Shown here: piece by piece, positions 9,481-16,597 of the stretch | How the letters are laid out: every line of letters begins with the position of its first letter | How positions within the stretch are numbered: position 1 is the stretch's first letter | Source: JAKFYM01 sp964612065 | Lineage (GTDB): Bacteria; Bdellovibrionota; UBA1018; CAIPTA01 | Reading direction: 5' to 3' | Assembly (NCBI GenBank): GCA_964612065.1 | Contig: CAZTCD010000003.1 | Coordinates: 1-64,000 of the forward strand | Length of the DNA stretch: 64,000 bases | The notes under the pieces: generated by a model | Databases searched by the model: none | Told to the model about the DNA's origin: nothing | What the model saw: only the letters and a program-made list of their open reading frames with translations | Position numbers and translations under genes: made by a program

Positions 9481-10237
9481 GCGGGCGATCGCCTGAAACC
9501 CGCCTGAGCGTGAACGGTTTGGTTTTCACTTTTGGCCTGTTGGCCTCGTCCTTTTCGATGAGCCCATCGCGGATATGGATCACCCTGTCGCCGTAGTGGG
9601 CGGCTTTCGGGTCGTGGGTGGCCATGAGGATCGTCTGTTCATGCTCCCGGGCCATCGTTTGCAGAAGCTCGAGCACCATTGTTCCTGTTCTGGTGTCGAG
9701 GTTTCCCGTGGGCTCATCGGCGATGATGAGGAGGGGATCGGTGATCAGGGCCCGCGCGATGGCCACCCGCTGCATCTCTCCGCCCGAGAGTTGATCGGGG
9801 CGGTGATGCACCCTATGGCCGAGATCGATCATATTGAGCAGCTCGATCGCCCGTGGGGTCACCTCGCGGAGGGATTTGCCATCGATCAATAGCGGCAGGG
9901 CTACATTCTCGAGGGCGGTGAGCGTGGGGAGCAGGTAAAAGAACTGAAATATGAATCCGAGGTGCTGGCGGCGGAAGGCGGAGAGTTCGTCGTCGGAGAG
10001 GGATTCCAGGTTGCAGTTGTGAATTCTGACCGAACCTTGGGAAGGCCGGTCGAGGCCGCCGATAAGATGAAGGAGCGAGCTCTTTCCGCAGCCAGAAGGC
10101 CCCATCAAGGCGGTGAACTGACCGCGTTCCACTTGGAAGCTCACATCGGCGAGGGCCTCCACGAGGTGGGTGCCCTCGCCATAAATTTTCTTGAGATTCG
10201 TGACTTCCAGCACCGAATGCTTTGCGTGTGTTGCCAT
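9473..10237 (-). CDS. ABC transporter ATP-binding protein (LolD/MacB family)
   Basis: The 254-aa ATPase has Walker A GPSGCGKSS at residues 46-54, signature LSGGE at 150-154 and Walker B with D-loop ADEPTGNLD at 173-181; the EPTGNLD form is typical of the LolD/MacB/FtsE group. It is first in the four-gene minus-strand operon (ATPase, permease, LolA-like carrier, barrel), with an 8-nt overlap into the permease. It drives the FtsX-type permease from the cytoplasm. A C-terminal tail of about 30 residues beyond the usual fold is basic. Confidence 0.95.
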   Translation of the reverse strand: MATHAKHSVLEVTNLKKIYGEGTHLVEALADVSFQVERGQFTALMGPSGCGKSSLLHLIGGLDRPSQGSVRIHNCNLESLSDDELSAFRRQHLGFIFQFFYLLPTLTALENVALPLLIDGKSLREVTPRAIELLNMIDLGHRVHHRPDQLSGGEMQRVAIARALITDPLLIIADEPTGNLDTRTGTMVLELLQTMAREHEQTILMATHDPKAAHYGDRVIHIRDGLIEKDEANRPKVKTKPFTLRRVSGDRPHV

Positions 10238-10534
10238 GCAGTGTTTCCGGGTGCAATCGAAGTGCCATCTGGAGGGAGCAGGTGGAGAGAAGCACCGCTA
10301 TTGGAATCTCTATTCCTTTTTTCCTGCTGTACAAATTTGCCCCGGCAGGAAAAGGGGCGTGAAGGAAGGGATTCCTCACGCATAACGATTCTGATCCCAC
10401 AGTTTCATCCGATGAAATCGTGATCAGCAGATCGGGGCCGTCCGATGGTTCATGACATTAGACGAAGGAGTTTGATTCCAGGTCTTAGCTCAAGGCCTTT
10501 ATAGAATTTTCAGGGGTTATGGGTAGGATCGAAT
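10238..10534. other. Intergenic region upstream of the ABC operon
   Basis: No gene is supported here. It separates two minus-strand genes and should contain the promoter of the ABC operon. The only notable structure is around 10405-10425, where CATCCGATGAAATCGTGAT is partly self-complementary. No terminator with a clear T-run was seen. Confidence 0.4.
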
Positions 10535-10807
10535 CTACTCGTCCGCACAATGAGCAGTGAGAGGAATCTTCAAGCCATCAGAGGTGAGAAGAAAGAGATC
10601 GTAGGTTGGGGTTTCAACTTCAATCAGGCGAGCATGCTTGTAGGCTTCCGGCTCTACAACAATTTGGTTTTGGTCCAGTTCTACGATTTTCCCCTCGTGC
10701 GCGCCTTCGGCGATTACGTAACCCAGGCTTGCAGGGTCGCAGGCAAAGGCGGACGCGGAGAAAATGATCGAGATTATGGCAGCAAAAGCTTTCACGGTAG
10801 CCTCCAT
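10535..10807 (-). CDS. Small secreted protein of unknown function
   Basis: The 90-aa product has a clear Sec signal peptide (AFAAIISIIFSASAFA, cleavage before CDPA) and a mature part of about 70 residues with two cysteines, one just after the cleavage site and one near the C-terminus (AHCADE), which could form a disulfide. A plus-strand frame of similar length (10550-10810) has no signal peptide or ribosome site, so the minus strand is chosen. It could be periplasmic or, if the site is a lipobox, membrane-attached, but ASAFAC is a poor lipobox. No family is recognised. Confidence 0.7.
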   Translation of the reverse strand: MEATVKAFAAIISIIFSASAFACDPASLGYVIAEGAHEGKIVELDQNQIVVEPEAYKHARLIEVETPTYDLFLLTSDGLKIPLTAHCADE

Positions 10808-11117
10808 TAATTGTTTGAAGAATAAAGTTCAGTGCGGGACGCATGATAATTCGATGCGTTATCTAATGCAAATGAGAAGGAGAGATCGAAAAAATGCCCC
10901 ATAGAAAGTGGCGCAACTGGACTAAAGAGCGCCTGAATTGTTTCGGTTTTGCTCGGCTGTAAAAACTTTAGACAGGAAAGGGGCCGGCATTTTCCCTGCC
11001 GTTCAGTTTTATTGCACCTTTATTGCATCAGCAACTACGGGCGCTCGGAGGCAATCCCGGCGAACCTGGAATGATTGCAAATTTGTGCGTGCCTGATTCG
11101 TGGCGCCGGGAGGAATT
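10808..11117. other. Divergent intergenic region
   Basis: This 310-bp stretch lies between a minus-strand secreted protein and the plus-strand DUF2267 gene and should hold both promoters. A 22-codon ORF (10894-10962) with AAGGAGA about 11 nt upstream exists but is not convincing. Around 10983-11005 CGGCATTTTCCCTGCCG can form a short hairpin. Nothing else stands out. Confidence 0.4.
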
Positions 11118-11711
11118 ATGAGAGCAAAGAAAAGAAAAGTAACAACAACTGCCAATAAGCGTGCGGCAAAATCCAAGCTTACAGGGCTGAGCAGGGACCA
11201 GCTCAAAAAGATCTACGCGATCAACAAGGTTCGCTCCACTGTCACCGGCACCAGGATATTCGATCGCACCGTGCATAAGACCAATATCTGGCTGAAAGAC
11301 GTGATGCGCGCCCTCGGATGGGAAAACCGGGAGCATGCCTACCAGGCTCTGAGGGCCACCCTGCATTCAGTGAGAGATGTGCTTACTTTCGAAGAGGCGG
11401 TTCAGCTGGGAGCGCAGCTGCCGATCCTGCTGAGGGGCGTATACTACGAGGGCTGGAGCCCGAACAAAGGCCAGATGAGGCTGAAGACCGTGGGAGAATT
11501 CTTTCTCCTGGTGCGCATCCACCTCGGCCCTTCCACCAAATTCAATAATGCCGATATCCGCGGCTTCACGCATGGCTGCCTGCAGGTGATCGCCAAGCAC
11601 ATCAGCAAAGGAGAAATGCAGGAAGTGAAGGCCGTGCTTCCCAAGAAACTCAAGGGCCTGGTTCCTGAGCCTCAGAGCGAAGGCTGGGAGAGCATGATCT
11701 GGGTAGCTTGA
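11118..11711 (+). CDS. DUF2267 family protein
   Basis: The ATG at 11118 has GGAGG five bases upstream, giving 197 aa. A Lys/Arg-rich N-terminal tail of about 30 residues (MRAKKRKVTTTANKRAAKS) precedes a helical domain. The DUF2267 pattern is visible: WLKDVMRALGWENREHAYQALRATLHSVRDVLTFEEAVQLGAQLPILLRGVYYEGW, split here only for reading as WLKDVMRALGW, then HAYQALRATLH, then AQLPILLRGVYYEGW. Family members are about 130 aa, are found near stress genes, and have no established biochemical role. The basic tail might bind nucleic acid; that is speculation. Confidence 0.85.
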   Translation: MRAKKRKVTTTANKRAAKSKLTGLSRDQLKKIYAINKVRSTVTGTRIFDRTVHKTNIWLKDVMRALGWENREHAYQALRATLHSVRDVLTFEEAVQLGAQLPILLRGVYYEGWSPNKGQMRLKTVGEFFLLVRIHLGPSTKFNNADIRGFTHGCLQVIAKHISKGEMQEVKAVLPKKLKGLVPEPQSEGWESMIWVA

Positions 11712-11742
11712 ACGCTCTGGCTCTGTTTTTTCGCCCTCGCTC

Positions 11743-12477
11743 TCAAGGCTGGCTCCAGTTTGTGGGGATCGCAGCCGAGAGGCCGAGGGCGATCTGGTGT
11801 GTCCAGAGCTTGGTGGAAAGGGAGGCCGTGGCTCCATAGGGTACCTTCAGCCAGGAGTGATGGATCTTATATTCGGCAAAGAGAGATACCGGTCCGCCCA
11901 AGGTGATTTCGAAACCACCCAGCCCCTGCAGGGCCCAGCCTCCATAGTGGTAGCTGTCTCCCTGCTCCGATCCGATTCGGCCTTCCACGTGGGGAAGTAA
12001 AATCCCCACGCCCGCACCGGCGAACGGGCGAAAGCTCTCTTTCGCTCTCCAGCGCTCGTAGATGTTCAGCATCAGAAAATTCAGGCCGTGGGAGAATGCC
12101 AACCCGCTTATCGTGGATCCCAGGGTTTCAAATCCGTGCACCGGCGTATTGCCGCCCCTGTCGCCGCTGGCATAAACCACCTGATTATCGCTTGCTACGA
12201 TTTTGGCGTGCACGAAATCCAGGCCGAATCCGGAATCCGGCATCCAATCTTTCCAGTATATGATCCGGACACCCCAGTAAGGCGGCTCCTGAAAGTTCTC
12301 GTTTTTCCAATCCACATCGTGGAGCGTGAGGCTTAAGCGGTTTGTTTGAGTGATCTGAATGTCGCTATTGTAGGTATGAGCCAGGCCACCGTGCAGGCTC
12401 AGTTGCAGCTCCGCAAAGGCGTTTTGGGCTGTAAGGAACGCGAGCAGGAATGCGGCGGCTTGAGCAAAGATTTTCAC
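11743..12477 (-). CDS. Outer-membrane beta-barrel protein (small, OmpW/PagL-like size)
   Basis: The 244-aa protein has a signal peptide (FAQAAAFLLAFLTAQNAFA) and then amphipathic strands typical of an eight-stranded barrel: ELQLSLHGGLAHTYN, FGLDFVHAKI, RPFAGAGVGILLPHVEG, and a closing strand ending LGLSAAIPTNW. The overall pattern resembles outer membrane beta-barrel or acyloxyacyl-hydrolase-like proteins, but I do not see the conserved PagL His/Ser pair clearly. It lies in the outer membrane, function unknown. It converges on the DUF2267 gene. Confidence 0.72.
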   Translation of the reverse strand: MKIFAQAAAFLLAFLTAQNAFAELQLSLHGGLAHTYNSDIQITQTNRLSLTLHDVDWKNENFQEPPYWGVRIIYWKDWMPDSGFGLDFVHAKIVASDNQVVYASGDRGGNTPVHGFETLGSTISGLAFSHGLNFLMLNIYERWRAKESFRPFAGAGVGILLPHVEGRIGSEQGDSYHYGGWALQGLGGFEITLGGPVSLFAEYKIHHSWLKVPYGATASLSTKLWTHQIALGLSAAIPTNWSQP

Positions 12478-12597
12478 CCTGCTGGGGTTTCAAGAAACGC
12501 ACCATTTTTCAGCCAGGTGATGGCACACCGCTTGAGAGCAGGAAAGGTGGAAAGGGAAAGAGACTGCGGCTCCGGATTGATAACCAAGGAGGTAACT

Positions 12598-12810
12598 ATG
12601 GAAATCCTGCAAGGGGCAATAGCGGTGTTCGTTTGCGTTCTGATCGCGCCTGCTTTCCTGATCGGTTTCGGTTTAGTGGCTGCGATTCCCGTGGCCGGTT
12701 TGGGCTTTGCCCTGCAAGTGTTCACTCAGCACGAGTTTCAGAAGCCGGAAGCACCTGCCGGCGAAAGCCGAAAAAACGAGGTGGCCGGAGAAAAACGAAA
12801 GGCCGCTTAG
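12598..12810 (+). CDS. Small membrane protein with basic tail
   Basis: AAGGAGGTAACT directly precedes the ATG at 12598, an almost perfect Shine-Dalgarno, so I start here although the frame is open further upstream. The 70-aa product has a long hydrophobic N-terminal segment (IAVFVCVLIAPAFLIGF, then more Ala/Gly/Val) long enough for one or two helices, and a charged C-terminal tail (HEFQKPEAPAGESRKNE). It is probably an inner-membrane peptide of unknown function. Confidence 0.72.
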   Translation: MEILQGAIAVFVCVLIAPAFLIGFGLVAAIPVAGLGFALQVFTQHEFQKPEAPAGESRKNEVAGEKRKAA

Positions 12811-12822
12811 GCAAAGTGGCCT
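12800..12822. terminator. Hairpin between convergent genes
   Basis: AGGCCGCTT (12800-12808) pairs with AAGTGGCCT (12814-12822) over 9 bp including one G-U, with a 5-nt loop. It sits across the stop codon of the small membrane protein and just after the stop of the antiporter on the other strand. The T-run is poor on both sides, so its strength as a terminator is doubtful. Confidence 0.4.
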
Positions 12823-12828
12823 CTGCCT

Positions 12829-14091
12829 TCACAGCAGCCAGAAGCAAAGGGCCGCTAAAATGGTGGGCGGGAGGGCCGAGAGAAACAATCCCAGCGGATT
12901 GATCCCGTCTTCATCGAAGGCGGCATTGAGAATCCCGTACCCGGCAGGATTGGGGGCATTGGCGATTACCGTCAATCCACCACCCACCACCGCGCCCGCC
13001 ACGAGAGCGTATTGAGAGCTTGCCGTGAGATCCGGTACCTGGGATCCCAGGTAGGTGAGTGCGGCATTGTCGGTGATAGCGGTGAGGCCCATCGAGCCGA
13101 TGTAGAGGGGAAGGGCGCTCAGGGAAGTGAGCACGGGCTCAAGCCACCAACGCTGCGGTCCTCCGAGCACTACCAGGCCGCCGAGGAAAAAAGCCACCAG
13201 TAAACCTTCCCTCAGCTTCACCACAGGCTGGTATTCCCGGGTTACGGATACGAGGCCGAGGAAAAATAGGAAGATGCCCGCGAACACCACCAGGTGGTGA
13301 GCGGAAATCACGATAGCCCCCAAAAAGATAAAATAGCTGATGGAAACCCAGGCAGGAATTTCCGCCTGGCGCGCCTTTGTCTCCCATTTCATGGCGCTCA
13401 GTTCTTTGCGGAATCGCAAGGCAACAAAGGCCGTATTGGCCAGTACCGCGATCACCGCCTTCCAGCCGAAATGGGTAAGCATGAATCCCAGATCCCAGTT
13501 CCAGGTTTTGGCCACCATCAAAACCGGAGGGGCGGCAAAAGGAGTGAGGGTGCCGCCGATGGAGATATTCACGAAGAGCAAGCCTATGGTGGCGTATTTC
13601 AGTTTCTGGCTGATGCCTTTTTCGTAAAAACGCTCCAGCAGGATCAGGGCTGTCACCGTCATGGCGGCTGGTTCCGTGATGAAAGAACCCAGCAGGGGCC
13701 CCAGGATCAGGGCGGTGATATAAAAGGCCAGGGGGGCAGGAAGGGGAAGAAGCTTGGAGGAAAGGTCGATCGCTTTGCTGGCCACGGAAAGGATCGGCCG
13801 GGTGGCGCAGACGCCCATGATCACGAACACAAAAGCAGGCTCCGTGAAATTCCTGGTTTCCAGATAGCGAATGGCCACTTCGGAGCCGGACTGGCTGGCG
13901 TAATAGGTGAGGAATACCGCTCCCCAAATCCCGAACACCACCTCCACTTCTCCCAGGAGGTGGAAAAAGTTTTCGCCCACGGATCCATCAGGGAAGCGAT
14001 GCGAAAGGCCTTGAATGTATTTCACGAGAAAGGTGTGAAGTATGGCGATGGCAAAGCAAATCGTGGCAACGATTTCGGTGGTATGTGTCAT
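12829..14091 (-). CDS. Putative Na+/H+ antiporter (PF07399-type)
   Basis: The 420-aa protein is polytopic, with about 10-12 predicted helices. Landmarks include ATRPILSVASKAIDL, ALILGPLLGSFITEPAAMT, VNISIGGTLTPFAAPPVLM and a C-terminal GGGLTVIANAPNPAGYGIL. These re-entrant-like segments with Asn/Pro pairs match the family annotated putative Na+/H+ antiporter within the ion transporter superfamily. It is expected in the inner membrane exchanging Na+ for protons. It is a single gene convergent with the small membrane protein; the upstream gap to the response regulator is 103 nt. Confidence 0.88.
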   Translation of the reverse strand: MTHTTEIVATICFAIAILHTFLVKYIQGLSHRFPDGSVGENFFHLLGEVEVVFGIWGAVFLTYYASQSGSEVAIRYLETRNFTEPAFVFVIMGVCATRPILSVASKAIDLSSKLLPLPAPLAFYITALILGPLLGSFITEPAAMTVTALILLERFYEKGISQKLKYATIGLLFVNISIGGTLTPFAAPPVLMVAKTWNWDLGFMLTHFGWKAVIAVLANTAFVALRFRKELSAMKWETKARQAEIPAWVSISYFIFLGAIVISAHHLVVFAGIFLFFLGLVSVTREYQPVVKLREGLLVAFFLGGLVVLGGPQRWWLEPVLTSLSALPLYIGSMGLTAITDNAALTYLGSQVPDLTASSQYALVAGAVVGGGLTVIANAPNPAGYGILNAAFDEDGINPLGLFLSALPPTILAALCFWLL

Positions 14092-14194
14092 GAGGGGATT
14101 TTAGCAGATTTGCAGAGAAGCGCTCTTACATTCGGCTTTCCCGCTGCTGGCTTTTTTTGGCGCAGTGAGGCGCGCGTTTGTCGTCGATATCGCC

Positions 14195-14569
14195 CTACGA
14201 GGCCGCAGCTGGGCAGTACTGGTGCACGATGTCCAGCAGTTTCTGCACATGAAAGGGCTTTCGCACAAAAGCTTTTACTCCTACCGAGGGCCTGGTGATC
14301 TGCTGGAACGCCGAGATCACCACCACCGGCACCTTCGCCACCTGTTCGGGAAGATAGCAGCGGGCCACGAGGAACTCGTCTCCGCTCATTACCGGCATCA
14401 TCCAGTCGAGAAGAATCAAGGAGGCGTCAGGGCTTGTTTTCAGGGCCTCAATGGCGAGCTTTCCGTTTTCGTAGGCGCGTACCTCATATCCATCCTCTTC
14501 GAGAATGGCGGTTACGAGCTCGCGGATGTCGGGATCGTCTTCTACCGTGATGATGAGTGGCTTTTTCAT
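14195..14569 (-). CDS. Single-domain response regulator (CheY-like)
   Basis: Starting at ATG 14569, the 124-aa protein is only a receiver domain: acidic pocket VEDD with Asp11-12, phospho-acceptor Asp55 in LILLDWMMP, Ser86 in VVVISA at the switch position, and Lys104 in FVRKPF. There is no output domain, so it would signal by protein-protein contact. No histidine kinase is adjacent. An in-frame TTG at 14587 would add six residues; neither start has a strong ribosome site. Confidence 0.92.
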   Translation of the reverse strand: MKKPLIITVEDDPDIRELVTAILEEDGYEVRAYENGKLAIEALKTSPDASLILLDWMMPVMSGDEFLVARCYLPEQVAKVPVVVISAFQQITRPSVGVKAFVRKPFHVQKLLDIVHQYCPAAAS

Positions 14570-14789
14570 GGGTAGGGGGTTTAGCAAAGGCCGTTACCCT
14601 TCGCCAGATGCAAATTGGTACGTTGGTAAGTTCAGCCGTGCAGGTGGAAAAACCGAGGAATTCAAGGAATAAATCCGGCCACAGAGGCGCTTTTCCCGGG
14701 AGAACGGGGTGAATTTCCGTAGGGCAGAATTGCCTCACTGTAAATAAAAACAGTTAACTATATGACGAGGGCGTGCGGCAGTTCTGCCA

Positions 14790-15227
14790 TCAACTGGTGC
14801 CTGTTTTCTGGTTTTCGTCTCTGCTCGAAAGCAAGCGCAAGGGATAGACGTAAGCTTCACCTGCCTGTTTGCCTCGGAACCAGGAGGCGGGCGCGTGAGC
14901 GAAAAATGCCGCCACCGCAGCAGTGGCGCTCGCGAAAAAATAAACCCAGCCGGGATTCAATGTGGCGGAAAGCACGATCGCGTGGGTGAAGCCGCCGGCG
15001 AGCCCGAGAACCAGCCACGCCTTCATTCCTGCGCCCTTCATCCAAATCCCGCCGATCGCCAGGCCAAAAAGCGGAAGCAGCACATAGGACACCCGGTTCA
15101 TTTCCGGCTCGAATCCCGCCCAAGGCACCTTTTGAATGAAGGTATGCCAGATTTCATAGGTGGCCATCACCAGAAACGAGATCGTGGCGATGGAGCGGCT
15201 GGATTTTTTGCTTACGGTGGAACTCAT
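14790..15227 (-). CDS. Small integral membrane protein
   Basis: This 145-aa protein has four hydrophobic segments: IATISFLVMATYEIW, VSYVLLPLFGLAIGG, AWLVLGLAGGFTHAIVL and VYFFASATAAVAAFF, followed by a polar C-terminal tail. It lies 10 nt downstream of the OsmC-family gene on the same strand, so the two are probably cotranscribed. No family is recognised. It resembles short uncharacterised inner-membrane proteins found with stress genes. Confidence 0.7.
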   Translation of the reverse strand: MSSTVSKKSSRSIATISFLVMATYEIWHTFIQKVPWAGFEPEMNRVSYVLLPLFGLAIGGIWMKGAGMKAWLVLGLAGGFTHAIVLSATLNPGWVYFFASATAAVAAFFAHAPASWFRGKQAGEAYVYPLRLLSSRDENQKTGTS

Positions 15228-15237
15228 CTTTTTCCTT

Positions 15238-15684
15238 TCAGCCTGCTTCGGCCACTAGAGAGGTGCCGAGAACTGCCTCGAGATGCACGGAGGCATTCAC
15301 CAGGCGGGATACCGGGCAGATCTTTTTGGCGAGATCGGCCGCCGCCTGAAAGGTGGCATTGTCGAGATTTGGAACCACGGCCTGGGTGGAGAGATAGATG
15401 TCGGTGATCTCGTAACCGCCTTCTCCTTTGTCCAGTTTCACGCACGCCCTGGTTTCGATCTTATGAGGCTCGAATCCGCTTTTTTCCAACTGGCTTGCCA
15501 GAGACATCGAAAAGCAGGCGGCATGGGCTGCGGCGATCAGTTCCTCGGGATTGCAGCCTTTCTCGTTCTCGAATCTTGTAATGAAGGAAAAGGGAACACT
15601 GGCCAGCGCTCCGCTTTCGCTGGTGATGGTGCCTTTGCCCTCTTTCAGTCCGCCCTTCCAGATCACGCTCGAAAATTTTTCCAT
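15238..15684 (-). CDS. osmC: OsmC family peroxiredoxin
   Basis: The 148-aa protein begins at ATG 15684 with GGGGAAG just upstream. Hallmarks of the OsmC/Ohr fold are present: NPEELIAAAHAACFSMSL carries the peroxidatic Cys and KKICPVSRLVNASV the resolving Cys; the N-terminal SSVIWKGGLKEGKGTI and GCNPEELI segments match OsmC rather than Ohr. These enzymes reduce organic hydroperoxides with dihydrolipoyl or thiol donors in the cytoplasm. It is first in a short operon with the small membrane protein. Confidence 0.93.
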   Translation of the reverse strand: MEKFSSVIWKGGLKEGKGTITSESGALASVPFSFITRFENEKGCNPEELIAAAHAACFSMSLASQLEKSGFEPHKIETRACVKLDKGEGGYEITDIYLSTQAVVPNLDNATFQAAADLAKKICPVSRLVNASVHLEAVLGTSLVAEAG

Positions 15685-16077
15685 GGCTTCCCCTTCTTAG
15701 TTTCTGCCCATTCCGTATCGAAGATGCGGGTTGCGATTTGCGTACCATATCCTCCGGTGTGAAGAGGAAAGGCAGCAAATCGGTTATGTGGCAGGCGAGG
15801 GGCGTGCCCCGGAGCATTGCCCCGAGGCGGGCGATGGAAGCCTTCAGCGCCGTATCAGCGGCGTCTGAAGAAATGGCATGGATCTCGCAACAGTGAAGGC
15901 GAGAGCGTTTGAAAGTTTTGAAAGGAAAGAATGTGAAAGTTCCAACCTTCAGGAAGATCAAACGCTGTCCATTTTCCTCGTAGAAGGGGGAATCAGGGGA
16001 CTCTGCTTCACAGCAGGGTCAAAGAAGGTTCGGGTATGAATAATACCCGAACCTTTCTTTTTGGGTGTGAAGGGAAA
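15685..16077. other. Structured intergenic stretch upstream of osmC
   Basis: This 393-bp gap has no convincing gene. It contains hairpin-forming sequence: GGGGCGTGCCCC near 15799-15810; CTTCAGCGCCG (15842-15852) pairing with CGGCG plus CTGAAG (15859-15870) with a single bulged T; and the strong terminator at 16025-16055. A plus-strand ORF of 53 codons (15878-16039) runs into the terminator but lacks a ribosome site. The order of hairpins ending in a terminator is compatible with a plus-strand non-coding RNA of roughly 200-300 nt. I do not recognise 6S, SRP, tmRNA or RNase P RNA in it. Confidence 0.35.
16025..16062. terminator. Strong bidirectional intrinsic terminator
   Basis: AAGGTTCGGGTAT (16025-16037) is perfectly complementary to ATACCCGAACCTT (16043-16055), with a 5-nt loop, followed on the plus strand by TTCTTTTT and on the minus strand by CTTTG. 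It lies just after the stop of the PEBP gene on the minus strand and could also end a plus-strand transcript from the upstream gap. Confidence 0.85.
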
Positions 16078-16584
16078 TCAGCCGGTGTGCCGGTGCAGCT
16101 GCCCGGATCTCTCATAGGTGCCCACCAGCTCCGCGGTTTCCAGAACGTGTCCCTGCAGGGCCAGCAAAAACGCTTCGCGTCTCATCCCTGCCGCGAATGG
16201 AATGGCGGTGCTCAGGGCAAAAAGCTTGAAGTGGTAGTGATGGGGCCCTGAACCTGCCGCGGGCATGGGGCCGTGGTATCCGATTTTGCCAGCGGAATTC
16301 CTTCCCTGGGTGCAGAGCAGGGGCAGAAGCAGGATCTCCCGGCGCGGAAGCCCTTCCGGTAGCGAGCTGACTCTCACCGGGATATTGTAGACGATCCATT
16401 GGGCGAATGGATGCTCTTTCTCCATTCGCACGGGCGCATCAGGATCATCGCACAAAAGAGCGAAGCTCCGGGTTCCTTCCGGGATATAGCTCCATTCCAA
16501 AGGAGGGCTCACATCATTGCCCTCCCCGGTATAGCGAATGGGAATGGTTCCGTTCCTGCCGAATACAGGGCTGGTGAGCTGCAT
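16078..16584 (-). CDS. YbhB/YbcL family Raf kinase inhibitor-like protein (PEBP)
   Basis: The 168-aa protein matches the bacterial PEBP family: IPIRYTGEGNDVSPPLEW near the N-terminus, the DDPDAP anion-pocket motif, FAQWIVYNIP, and the conserved HHYHFKLFAL segment. Family members are small beta-sheet proteins that bind phosphorylated or lipid-like ligands; their bacterial function is not settled. The gene lies 13 nt downstream of the erythromycin-esterase-like gene and should be in one operon with it and the phosphoribosyltransferase. Confidence 0.95.
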   Translation of the reverse strand: MQLTSPVFGRNGTIPIRYTGEGNDVSPPLEWSYIPEGTRSFALLCDDPDAPVRMEKEHPFAQWIVYNIPVRVSSLPEGLPRREILLLPLLCTQGRNSAGKIGYHGPMPAAGSGPHHYHFKLFALSTAIPFAAGMRREAFLLALQGHVLETAELVGTYERSGQLHRHTG

Positions 16585-16597
16585 TCTTTCTCCTTCC

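Noticed and set aside
10894..10962. 22-codon frame in the divergent gap
   Set aside because: AAGGAGA is about 11 nt away, which is too far for comfort, and the peptide has no clear feature.
13139..13927. Minus-strand 262-aa frame inside the antiporter gene
   Set aside because: It is a shifted frame of the antiporter gene, rich in Arg/Gly/Pro with no start signals.
15461..15961. Minus-strand 166-aa frame crossing into osmC
   Set aside because: The start lacks a ribosome site and the second half overlaps osmC in another frame. The gap looks non-coding and structured.
15878..16039. 53-codon plus-strand frame ending in the terminator
   Set aside because: No ribosome site and stop codon inside the terminator stem; more likely part of an RNA.
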